5,064 nucleotides of DNA from assembly GCA_964244695.1 (NCBI GenBank), contig CAXTJZ010000247.1, positions 1-5,064 of the forward strand, in the 5' to 3' direction. The stretch is from BOG-908 sp964244695 (GTDB taxonomy: Bacteria > Pseudomonadota > Alphaproteobacteria > Acetobacterales > Acetobacteraceae). The translations under genes and the position numbers were made by a program. Each line of letters begins with the position of its first letter. Position 1 is the first letter of the stretch. Shown one piece after another: positions 1 through 4,965 of the stretch. The notes below the pieces were generated by a model, which saw nothing but the letters and a program-made list of their open reading frames with translations, did not search any database and was not told where the DNA came from.

Positions 1-47
1 TTGACGGGTTTTACGCGCTCTGGCAGCCTTCGCTCATGCGGAATTAA
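1..47 (+). CDS. sppA: 3' end of probable signal peptide peptidase SppA (partial)
   Basis: Only the last 14 codons and a TAA stop (45-47) are present. Reading from base 3 gives DGFYALWQPSLMRN. No domain can be judged from so little. The call rests on two weak points. Alphaproteobacterial SppA proteins, as I remember them, often end in a short tail with a Trp-Gln-Pro group. The known gene order in many alphaproteobacteria is rpsA - sppA - ihfB - lapA - trpF, and the next three genes here match it. SppA is a membrane-bound serine/lysine protease that degrades leftover signal peptides. The stop codon overlaps the AAGGAG ribosome binding site used downstream, so the gene is probably in one transcript with ihfB. 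It could be another protein; the upstream flank would settle this. Confidence 0.5.
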   Translation, partial: DGFYALWQPSLMRN

Positions 48-51
48 GGAG
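46..51 (+). promoter_or_regulatory. Strong Shine-Dalgarno AAGGAG
   Basis: AAGGAG overlaps the TAA stop at 45-47. It lies six bases before GTG 58, which opens an 11-codon ORF, but 38 bases before the ihfB ATG at 90. Its spacing fits the small ORF and not ihfB itself, so ihfB may depend on translational coupling. Confidence 0.55.
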
Positions 52-57
52 TGGCTG

Positions 58-93
58 GTGCCGTTTTGGCTTTTCGCTGGCGCTTGCCCATGA
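58..93 (+). CDS. Possible 11-codon leader ORF coupled to ihfB
   Basis: GTG 58 opens a short frame encoding MPFWLFAGACP, ending at TGA 91-93. Two features suggest it is translated. A near-perfect AAGGAG site lies six bases upstream, and the stop overlaps the ihfB start as ATGA (90-93), the classic arrangement for translational coupling by re-initiation. The ihfB ATG has no purine-rich site of its own close by. The peptide is hydrophobic and no function is suggested for it; the act of translating it would be the point. Alternatively the AAGGAG is a coincidental match and ihfB is initiated from a weak site or an in-frame TTG at 66. A frame this short cannot be judged by coding statistics. Confidence 0.35.
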   Translation: MPFWLFAGACP

Positions 94-401
94 CCAGATC
101 CGAGCTGATCGCCGAACTCGTGGCCGCCAATCCGCATCTGCGCGCACCCGACATAGAGTTGATCGTGGGTACGGTGTTTGATGAGATCTCCGAGGCGCTG
201 ACGCGGGGCGAGCGGGTGGAATTGCGCGGCTTCGGCGCTTTCACCATCAAGCGGCGCGATGCGCGCACCGGCCGCAACCCGCGCACCGGCGAGGCTGTCC
301 CCGTCGACGAGAAGGCGGTGCCGTTTTTCAAGGCCGGCAAGGAACTCCGCGAGCGGGTGAACCGGACGGCGGTAAAGTCCCGTGCTAAGGTCTCGGCATA
401 G
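90..401 (+). CDS. ihfB: Integration host factor subunit beta
   Basis: This 103-residue protein is of the DNABII (HU/IHF) family. With IHF alpha it forms a heterodimer that binds specific sites and bends DNA sharply, acting in nucleoid organisation, recombination, replication and transcription. The N-terminal helices begin MTRSELIAELVAANPHL, as IHF beta usually does. VELRGFGAF (residues 43-51) is the conserved beta-sheet core. GRNPRTGE (61-68) is the tip of the DNA-embracing arm, with Pro64 as the residue expected to intercalate between base pairs. The C-terminal helix FFKAGKELRERV follows, with a short basic tail of about 12 residues. ATG 90 is chosen because it gives the family N-terminus; GTG 51 would add 13 unrelated residues and has no spacing from its Shine-Dalgarno. 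The start overlaps the stop of a possible leader ORF. lapA follows after 17 bases, probably in the same operon. Confidence 0.93.
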   Translation: MTRSELIAELVAANPHLRAPDIELIVGTVFDEISEALTRGERVELRGFGAFTIKRRDARTGRNPRTGEAVPVDEKAVPFFKAGKELRERVNRTAVKSRAKVSA

Positions 402-418
402 ACGGACACCGAGACGCC

Positions 419-733
419 ATGCTTCGCTTCATCCTCCTCCTGCCATTCCTGATCCTGCTGATCGTGTTCGCGTTGTCGAACCCGCAACAGACGCCCCTCG
501 GGCTGTGGCCCACGGATTTCACCGTCGAGGTCCCGGTATCCATCGCCATCCTGGTGGCATCCGGCCTGTTTTTCTTCCTGGGCGCGCTGTTCGTGTGGTT
601 CGGCACCGTGGCCGCGCGCCGGCGGCACCGTCTGGCGGAGCGCCGGGCGCGTGCGCTGGAAGCGGAACTGAAGACCCATACGGCGCCGAAGCCGATCGTG
701 CCTGGGCGTATGGCTTTGGCTGGGCCTAAGTGA
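419..733 (+). CDS. lapA: LapA / DUF1049 family inner-membrane protein
   Basis: This 104-residue protein has the LapA-domain layout. There is a first transmembrane helix at about 2-20, the conserved turn SNPQQTPL (20-27), a short periplasmic segment, a second helix at about 39-62, and a basic amphipathic tail (ARRRHRLAERRARALEAELK, 66-85) that could form a coiled coil in the cytoplasm. In Escherichia coli, LapA works with LapB in lipopolysaccharide assembly and LpxC control. In alphaproteobacteria the same domain is usually found beside ihfB and trpF, as here, and its role is less well shown. ATG 419 gives the usual start directly before the first helix; the ribosome binding site is weak. The gene lies 17 bases after ihfB. 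Its stop codon shares its last base with repeat copy 1. I am confident of the family, less so of the gene name. Confidence 0.8.
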   Translation: MLRFILLLPFLILLIVFALSNPQQTPLGLWPTDFTVEVPVSIAILVASGLFFFLGALFVWFGTVAARRRHRLAERRARALEAELKTHTAPKPIVPGRMALAGPK

Positions 734-882
734 AGGAAGCAAGCAGTCCTTTTTTGAAAAAAAGGACCAAAAAACTTTTGCCACCCCGCATGTGCATCAC
801 CCGGGGAAATCCGGAAGCGGCGCGACAGCGGAGTCAAAAGTTTTTTGCTTCTTTCTTTCAAAAAAGAAGGCCTTGCTTCCTT
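733..882 (+). repeat. Intergenic inverted-repeat element, copy 1
   Basis: This 150-base element has perfect 11-base ends, AAGGAAGCAAG (733-743) and CTTGCTTCCTT (872-882). Aligned by hand, the left arm 735-780 matches the reverse complement of the right arm 835-880 at 39 of 46 positions, including CAAAAAACTTTTG against CAAAAGTTTTTTG. The transcript could form one long hairpin over a loop of about 54 bases. Each arm also contains a smaller local hairpin, for example GTCCTTTTTT/AAAAAAGGAC in the left arm. The element starts on the last base of the lapA stop and ends five bases before the trpF ATG. Bases 733-781 are identical to 4803-4851. No target-site duplication or internal gene is visible. 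Possible roles are transcript ending, RNA stability or a MITE-like mobile repeat. Confidence 0.85.
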
Positions 883-887
883 CCTGC

Positions 888-1523
888 ATGACCGTTCGCA
901 TCAAAATCTGCGGCATCAACAGCGAAGCCGCCTTCGACGCCTGTGCTGAAACAGGCGTGGACTGGATAGGCTTCAACTTCTTCCCCCGCTCCCCGCGCTA
1001 CTTGACACCCGCCGCGGCCGGCGTGCTCTCCCACCGCGTGCCAGGCGGTCCCGCCCGCGTCGGGTTGTTCGTGGACCCGACGGACGACGACATTTCGGCC
1101 GCGCTGGATTCGCTGACCCTGAGCGCGCTGCAACTCTACGCCGAGCCGGCGCGCATCGGCGCCATACGCGCGCGGTTCGGCGTGCCGGTCTGGCGCGCAA
1201 TCGGTGTGGCCAATTCGGACGATCTGCCGGAGGGCGCGGGCGTCGCTTCCTGCCTGGTGATAGAGCCAAAAGCGCCGGCGAAGGCTGACAGGCCGGGCGG
1301 CAACGCCGTTACGATGGAGGACTGGAGCATGCTGGCCGGCTGGGAGCCGGGCACGCCCTGGATGCTGGCCGGCGGCCTGACGCAAGGAAATGTCGGACGC
1401 GCCATCTTGCAGAGTGGGGCAAAAGCGGTGGACGTGTCTTCGGGCGTGGAGAGCGCCCCGGGGACGAAGGAGCCGTCCCTGATCACCGGGTTCGTGGCGC
1501 AGGCGAGGGCCATTGCAAGGTAG
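888..1523 (+). CDS. trpF: Phosphoribosylanthranilate isomerase
   Basis: This 211-residue cytoplasmic enzyme converts N-(5-phosphoribosyl)anthranilate to CdRP, the third step from chorismate to tryptophan. It is a TIM barrel of the usual family length. Visible landmarks are IKICGI with catalytic Cys8, GFNFFPRSPRYL (28-39), VGLFVDP (58-64), LQLYA (81-85), PGGNA (136-140), the phosphate-binding MLAGGLTQGNV (159-169), and VDVSSGVES near the end. The position that is normally the catalytic Asp, in a LLD-x-K type strand, reads IEPK with Glu126. ATG 888 gives the family N-terminus MTVRIKICGI. An upstream in-frame start at 792 would add 32 residues that merely translate repeat copy 1. No Shine-Dalgarno lies at normal distance; AGAAGG at 865-870 is 17 bases away and lies inside the repeat. 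trpB does not follow, unlike the usual trpF-trpB-trpA order. Confidence 0.92.
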   Translation: MTVRIKICGINSEAAFDACAETGVDWIGFNFFPRSPRYLTPAAAGVLSHRVPGGPARVGLFVDPTDDDISAALDSLTLSALQLYAEPARIGAIRARFGVPVWRAIGVANSDDLPEGAGVASCLVIEPKAPAKADRPGGNAVTMEDWSMLAGWEPGTPWMLAGGLTQGNVGRAILQSGAKAVDVSSGVESAPGTKEPSLITGFVAQARAIAR

Positions 1524-1649
1524 GAAGCAAGCAGTCTGATCGAAAAAAGACTCCAAACTTTCCACTCCCTGTCGAATGCGTTCTGAACGGTCACGCGACA
1601 GCGGAGTCAAAGTTTTTGCTTTTTTTTCAAAAAAGAAGGCCTTACTTTC
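1522..1649 (+). repeat. Intergenic inverted-repeat element, copy 2 (diverged)
   Basis: This is a shorter, more diverged copy. The left arm (1522-1561) begins AGGAAGCAAGCAGTCT, overlapping the TAG stop of trpF. The right arm (1608-1649) reads CAAAGTTTTTGC, then a T run, AAAAAAGAAGGCC and TTACTTTC. Eighteen bases before the T tract, CGCGACAGCGGAGTCAAA (1594-1611), are identical to copy 1 at 821-838, so the conserved part extends into the loop. Pairing between the arms is worse than in copy 1. The outer right end contains the TAA stop (read on the minus strand, 1642-1644) of the convergent reductase gene. It fills nearly the whole gap between two convergent genes, where a two-way terminator would be useful. 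Confidence 0.8.
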
Positions 1650-2676
1650 GTATTATCCCCTCGGCCGCCAAGCTCTCAGCCGTATCCGCAATCGTATCCG
1701 CGACGGGCCGAGGCGCCCAGCCAAGCTGCGCGCGTGCACGCGCATTCGAGACAGGGCGGTATTTGTTAAGCTCGAACTTTACGCGGCGCACGACCGGATC
1801 GAACATCGCGGCCACGCGGACTACCGCATCCGGTATCTTGCGTGCCGGAACGCCGTGCACCAGTGCCGGCACGCGCTCGCGCAGCACGGCGGCAATGTCC
1901 GCCATCCAGTAGAAATCACCGGCGCCGATGTAGCGCTGGCCGGCCGCTTGCGGCGACAGCATGGCGCGCACGTGCAGGTCCGCGATGTCGCGCACGTCCA
2001 CCAGCGGGTAGCCGAGACGCGCCAGGCCGCGCATGCTGCCGTCCAGCATCTTCTTGACGATCTCGATGGAGCCGGAGAAGTCGTGGCCCAGCACGGGGCC
2101 CAGCACCGCGCCCGGGCAGACCGTCACCAGCTCGGTCTTACGGCCGGGCGTGCGCGCCCACTCCCAGGCGGCGCGTTCGGCCAGCGTCTTGCTGCGTTCG
2201 TAGGCGGAGGTGTCGGCACGGTTCGTGGGGTCGGACCAGTCGGCTTCGGTGGCAGGCGCCGTCAGGCTGCCGCGGCCGTAGGTGATGGCCGCGGTGGACG
2301 CGGTCAGCACCACGCGCTTCACGCCGGCGGCCTCGGCGGCGCGCAGCACGCGCAGCGCGCCGTCGCGCGCGGGGCGGACCAGCTCGTCATCGTCCTTCAC
2401 GTCGCTGGTGGGCAACGGAGAGGCCACGTGCAGGACGTAGTCGCAGCCGGCGACGGCTTGGGGCCAGCCGGCGTCGCCGTTCAGGTCGGCCGCGACGAAG
2501 GAGAGGCGGCCGGCCGGTTTGGTGATCTTGGCAAGCGCTGTGCGCGCCTCCGTCTCGCGTGAGAGATTGCGCACCGTGGTGCGTACGCGCCAGCCATCGT
2601 CGAGCAGCCGTGCGATACAGAAGCTGGCGATGTAGCCTGAGCCACCTGTGACGAGAACCAGACCGCGATCTTCCAT
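1642..2676 (-). CDS. NAD(P)-dependent epimerase/dehydratase, dihydroflavonol-4-reductase-like extended SDR
   Basis: This 344-residue protein is an extended short-chain dehydrogenase/reductase. The Rossmann motif TGGSGYIAS is at residues 10-18. TVRNLSR follows strand two, where Arg36 and Arg40 suggest NADPH. AADL (62-65), HVASP (83-87) and the catalytic set Ser127 (LTASTA), Tyr159 and Lys163 (YERSK) are all present. PGAVLGP (188-194) and DVRDIADLHVRAM (227-239) are typical of the DFR/cinnamoyl-CoA reductase branch. Bacterial members reduce aldehydes, ketones or similar carbonyls; the substrate here cannot be read from the sequence. The length is normal for the branch and no key residue is missing. 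An AGGGGA ribosome site (2688-2683) lies six bases before the ATG. The divergent TetR gene is the likely regulator. The stop codon lies in the outer end of repeat copy 2. Confidence 0.85.
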   Translation of the reverse strand: MEDRGLVLVTGGSGYIASFCIARLLDDGWRVRTTVRNLSRETEARTALAKITKPAGRLSFVAADLNGDAGWPQAVAGCDYVLHVASPLPTSDVKDDDELVRPARDGALRVLRAAEAAGVKRVVLTASTAAITYGRGSLTAPATEADWSDPTNRADTSAYERSKTLAERAAWEWARTPGRKTELVTVCPGAVLGPVLGHDFSGSIEIVKKMLDGSMRGLARLGYPLVDVRDIADLHVRAMLSPQAAGQRYIGAGDFYWMADIAAVLRERVPALVHGVPARKIPDAVVRVAAMFDPVVRRVKFELNKYRPVSNARARAQLGWAPRPVADTIADTAESLAAEGIIRK

Positions 2677-2682
2677 GGAGAA

Positions 2683-2688
2683 TCCCCT
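2683..2688 (-). promoter_or_regulatory. Ribosome binding site of the reductase gene
   Basis: AGGGGA on the minus strand lies six bases before the ATG at 2676. It supports that start and gives a 5' untranslated region of about 27 bases if the promoter at 2710-2739 is right. Confidence 0.5.
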
Positions 2689-2704
2689 ATCCTACCTGCT
2701 GCTT

Positions 2705-2734
2705 CTGACACTATAGACCTTTTGTGTCTAATAT
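2705..2734 (+). promoter_or_regulatory. Candidate promoter for the tetR gene
   Basis: CTGACA (2705-2710) and TAATAT (2729-2734) are 18 bases apart on the plus strand, face to face with and overlapping the reductase promoter. Transcription would start near 2741, downstream of the ATG at 2733. If this promoter is real, the protein would start at GTG 2745 on a nearly leaderless mRNA. That conflict lowers confidence in either the promoter or the chosen start. Confidence 0.3.
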
Positions 2735-2739
2735 GTCCA
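2710..2739 (-). promoter_or_regulatory. Candidate sigma-70 promoter for the reductase gene
   Basis: On the minus strand, TGGACA (2739-2734) and TATAGT (2715-2710) are separated by 18 bases, each close to the sigma-70 consensus. Transcription would begin near 2703, just upstream of a good ribosome site and ATG. The spacer contains the palindrome proposed as the TetR operator. This is prediction by eye from a short AT-richer stretch in GC-rich DNA. Confidence 0.4.
2714..2730. promoter_or_regulatory. Candidate TetR operator palindrome
   Basis: TAGAC-N7-GTCTA is a 17-base palindrome centred at 2722. It sits between the -35 and -10 candidates of both divergent promoters, so one bound repressor dimer could block both. 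The arms are only five bases long, so chance is not excluded. The position and the adjacent TetR gene are the main support. Confidence 0.4.
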
Positions 2740-3302
2740 TAGAGGTGGAACGTCCGGCCGCGCGGGCGCGCGTGCTTGCGGCCGCGGTGGCCCTGTTTGC
2801 GCGCTACGGGTTTGCGCGCACCAGCATGGCGGAGGTGGCGCGGGAAGCCGGCGTTTCGCGTCCGTGGCTGTACCTGCACTTTGACGGCAAGCCGGCGCTG
2901 TTCCGCGCAATGGCGGAAAACCTCGTCGCCAAGTCCCTGGAAGATGCGGCTTGCGCCTGGGGGGCGGAGGCGAGCCCCGTCGAGGAACGTCTGGCGGCGG
3001 CGATCCTGGCCAAGGACCTGCCACTGTTCCGGCTGCAGCGCTCGCCGCACGGGGCGGAGCTACTGGCTGTCGATACGGCGCTGACGCAACGTTACGGCGA
3101 CCGCCTGGAAGCGGAGTTCGCAACATTGCTGGCGCGGCTGCTGTCGGAGGAAGGCCTGGCCTTCGCAAACCTGGACGGGGTTGATGCGGCCTGCCTGCTG
3201 ATCGTCCGCCTGGCCGCCGGGCTGAAGCACGAGATGCGCGACGAGACGGAGTACGTGGCTGCCGTGGGGCGGTTCTGCCGGCTGGTGGTGCGGGGAGCGT
3301 AG
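2733..3302 (+). CDS. TetR/AcrR-family transcriptional regulator
   Basis: This 189-residue protein has the TetR layout: a conserved N-terminal DNA-binding domain and a variable helical ligand-binding, dimerising domain. RVLAAAVALFARYGFARTS (13-31) is helix one and its turn. MAEVAREAGVSRPWLYLHF (32-50) is the helix-turn-helix with the usual VS...LYxHF recognition helix, followed by GKPALFRAM (52-60). The C-terminal part matches no ligand class I can name. It is divergent from the reductase gene with a 56-base gap and probably represses that gene and itself until a small molecule binds. The start is uncertain: GTG 2724 overlaps the operator, ATG 2733 is chosen as the only ATG before the domain, and GTG 2745 would fit the promoter candidate. 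None has a clear Shine-Dalgarno. The domain is complete in all three. Confidence 0.88.
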   Translation: MSIEVERPAARARVLAAAVALFARYGFARTSMAEVAREAGVSRPWLYLHFDGKPALFRAMAENLVAKSLEDAACAWGAEASPVEERLAAAILAKDLPLFRLQRSPHGAELLAVDTALTQRYGDRLEAEFATLLARLLSEEGLAFANLDGVDAACLLIVRLAAGLKHEMRDETEYVAAVGRFCRLVVRGA

Positions 3303-3415
3303 GGTTCTTGCAACACCAGCCGCCAAATCGTCTCGCCGTCGGGTTGTGCCGCTTGCGGGTTCTGCACGGAGCCTGACAGACTGGCGCACCCCGGTGTGCG
3401 CGGATTATCCGTAGT

Positions 3416-3419
3416 GAGG
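3416..3419 (+). promoter_or_regulatory. Ribosome binding site deciding the lipoprotein start
   Basis: GAGG (within GTGAGG, 3414-3419) lies six bases before GTG 3426. This favours that start over the longer GTG 3396 frame, which lies inside a small hairpin (3384-3401) and has no ribosome site. The 123 bases between tetR and this gene contain nothing else I can name. Confidence 0.45.
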
Positions 3420-3425
3420 CCGCCA

Positions 3426-4799
3426 GTGAGCCACTCCGTTAGCCGCCCTCCCGCTCCGCACTGGCGCCGCCTTGCGCGCTGGCTGCCGTTACTGCTCGCC
3501 TGCGCCCTGGCCGCCTGTGGCGGCGGCGGTGGCGGGGGCCAGCGGGTGGTGGCCACCTATCGCGGGCCGGCGAACTACGCGCCGCCGGGGCCGCCGAGCG
3601 ATCCGTGGGGCCCGTATATCGGCCAGGCCGCCGGCCGGTTCGGCGTGCCGCAGCCCTGGATACGGACGGTGATCCATCAGGAGAGCGGCGGGCGGCAGTA
3701 CCTGCACGGCCAGCCGATCACCTCGGACGCCGGGGCCATGGGGCTGATGCAGATCATGCCGGCCACCTACAGCGAGCTGGCGGGGCGGTTCGGTCTGGGC
3801 ACCGATCCCTACGACCCGCACGACAACATCATGGCGGGCACCGGCTACATAAAGGATCTCTACCAGCAGTTCGGCTCGCCGGCCTTCCTGGCGGCCTACA
3901 ATGCCGGCCCGCACCGGGTGCAGATGTACCTGGCCGGGCAAGGCAGCCTGCCCAACGAGACGGTGAACTATCTCGCCTCGGCAGCACCAGGCCTGGGTAA
4001 CGAGCGGCCGGCGAGCGGGCCGCTCGCGGCGTTCGCCGAACAAGCCGCGCCGGCAGCACCAGGCCCGGTGCTGCATGATTTCGCGCAAGGCGCTTCGGCG
4101 CGCTGCTGGCAGGACCCGGATGCGGCGTATGACCCGACCGCGCCGTGCCGCAGCGCGCCGCCGCAGGCAATGGTGCAGACGGTGGCCGCCGTGGCGCCGC
4201 CCGTTCCAACCGGCCGCTACGCCCGCCCCACCAGGAATTGCTGGCAGGACCCGAACGCCGCGTATGACCCGTCGGCGCCCTGCCGCACCGCGCCTCCGGC
4301 TGCCGCCCAGGCGCCGCTCGTCTACGCCGCGGCGCAACCGCGCATCAACGTCCCGGCGCAGCCGCGCCCGGCCCATTGCTGGCAGGATCCGAACGCGGCG
4401 TATGATCCAACCGCGCCCTGCAGGGCCGCCCCGCCGTCGCCCGCTCCCGTCCGGGTGGCCGTGGCTTCACCCGCGCCCTATCATTTTCCGTCAAACCTCC
4501 TGATCGCGCGCGCACAGGGGGCGCCGATCCGGCCGGCGATGGCGACCGGGCGCTGGGCCATACAGGTGGGCGCGTTTGCGACACCGGAACAGGCGCGGCG
4601 GACGGCAGAGAGCGTGCGGTCTTTGGCGCCAGGCGAGCTGGGCGGCGCGCAGGCGGTGCTAGGGCGGACGGCGCCGTTCGGGGGGCAGGTGATGTACCGG
4701 GCGCGTCTGCTGGGGCTGTCCGCGCAGAATGCGGCGGCGGCTTGCCGGGATCTGCGGGCGCAGTCGCAGTCCTGCGTGCCGGTGGCGCCTGGAGGATAG
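3426..4799 (+). CDS. Lipoprotein with SLT lytic transglycosylase and SPOR domains
   Basis: Predicted length from GTG 3426 is 457 residues. RRLARW followed by a hydrophobic stretch ending in lipobox LAAC gives lipid-modified Cys31, then seven glycines. The lack of Asp at +2 points to the outer membrane. Residues about 62-180 form an SLT (family 1-like) lytic transglycosylase domain: HQESGG with catalytic Glu86, GAMGLMQIMP (103-112), DPYDPHDNI and AYNAGP (157-162). Such enzymes cleave MurNAc-GlcNAc bonds, leaving 1,6-anhydro-MurNAc. A Pro/Ala-rich linker follows, carrying three CWQDPxAAYDPxAPCR motifs beginning at Cys227, Cys272 and Cys318. The C-terminus (about 376-453) is a SPOR domain (WAIQVGAF start), a family that binds stem-peptide-free glycan at the division septum. 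Together these suggest a septal wall-remodelling enzyme, comparable in role to RlpA but with an unrelated catalytic fold. The SPOR domain has Cys440 and Cys450. It appears to be a single gene, convergent with the next. Confidence 0.85.
   Translation: MSHSVSRPPAPHWRRLARWLPLLLACALAACGGGGGGGQRVVATYRGPANYAPPGPPSDPWGPYIGQAAGRFGVPQPWIRTVIHQESGGRQYLHGQPITSDAGAMGLMQIMPATYSELAGRFGLGTDPYDPHDNIMAGTGYIKDLYQQFGSPAFLAAYNAGPHRVQMYLAGQGSLPNETVNYLASAAPGLGNERPASGPLAAFAEQAAPAAPGPVLHDFAQGASARCWQDPDAAYDPTAPCRSAPPQAMVQTVAAVAPPVPTGRYARPTRNCWQDPNAAYDPSAPCRTAPPAAAQAPLVYAAAQPRINVPAQPRPAHCWQDPNAAYDPTAPCRAAPPSPAPVRVAVASPAPYHFPSNLLIARAQGAPIRPAMATGRWAIQVGAFATPEQARRTAESVRSLAPGELGGAQAVLGRTAPFGGQVMYRARLLGLSAQNAAAACRDLRAQSQSCVPVAPGG
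4104..4424 (+). repeat. Three spaced CWQDPxAAYDPxAPCR protein repeats
   Basis: Three 48-base units lie at 4104-4151, 4239-4286 and 4377-4424, starting 135 and 138 bases apart within the lipoprotein gene. Each encodes a 16-residue motif with Cys at the first and fifteenth positions and invariant Trp, Gln, Asp, Tyr and Pro; only the sixth residue (D/N) and the twelfth (T/S) vary. Several codons differ silently, such as GAC/GAT, GCC/GCG and CGC/AGG, so the likeness is held at protein level and does not reflect recent DNA duplication. The linkers between units are unrelated Pro/Ala-rich sequence. Confidence 0.9.
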
Positions 4800-4802
4800 G
4801 GT

Positions 4803-4961
4803 AAGGAAGCAAGCAGTCCTTTTTTGAAAAAAAGGACCAAAAAACTTTTGCTACCTTCGCCTGCATCAACAGGCGTGTGCTTCCGGACAAATCAAGGCGG
4901 CTCAACAGAGGAGAGGTAGGAGTTTTTTGCTTCTCTCTGCAAAAAAGAAGGCCTTGCCTGC
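4803..4961 (+). repeat. Intergenic inverted-repeat element, copy 3
   Basis: The left arm is identical to copy 1 over 49 bases (4803-4851 against 733-781). The right arm (4917-4961) keeps AGTTTTTTGCTTCT and AAAAAAGAAGGCCTTGC but has lost a base and several pairings. The loop (4852-4916) is unrelated to copy 1 apart from a weakly similar CAACAGAGGAG stretch. The element fills the gap between the lipoprotein stop (4797-4799) and the stop of the convergent gene (4966-4968). Confidence 0.82.
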
Positions 4962-4965
4962 TTCG

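Noticed and set aside
51..89. GTG 51 as the ihfB start
   Set aside because: It overlaps the AAGGAG site with no spacing and adds 13 residues absent from the IHF beta family.
44..784. Minus-strand open frame of 246 codons over ihfB and lapA
   Set aside because: It starts in the repeat arm and runs antisense to two well-supported genes with no recognisable motif.
733..882. Repeat copy 1 as an insertion sequence or CRISPR unit
   Set aside because: There is no transposase, no clear target-site duplication and no spacer array; the copies are single and intergenic.
792..887. N-terminal extension of trpF from an in-frame start at 792
   Set aside because: The added 32 residues only translate the loop and right arm of the repeat, and the family N-terminus begins at ATG 888.
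734..887. Tryptophan attenuator or T-box before trpF
   Set aside because: No Trp-rich leader peptide and no T-box-like consensus are visible; the whole gap is repeat sequence shared with unrelated genes.
1576..2562. Long plus-strand open frame (328 codons) antisense to the reductase
   Set aside because: It begins in repeat copy 2, is rich in His/Arg/Ala/Gly as expected for a GC-rich shadow frame, and overlaps a clear SDR gene on the other strand.
3384..3401. Hairpin GCGCAC/GTGCGC after tetR as a terminator
   Set aside because: The stem is only six pairs, no T run follows, and it sits 80 bases past the stop; it may be chance in GC-rich DNA.
3489..4376. Minus-strand open frame of 295 codons inside the lipoprotein gene
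   Set aside because: Its composition is Arg/Gly/Ala-rich shadow sequence, and the plus strand holds intact SLT motifs.
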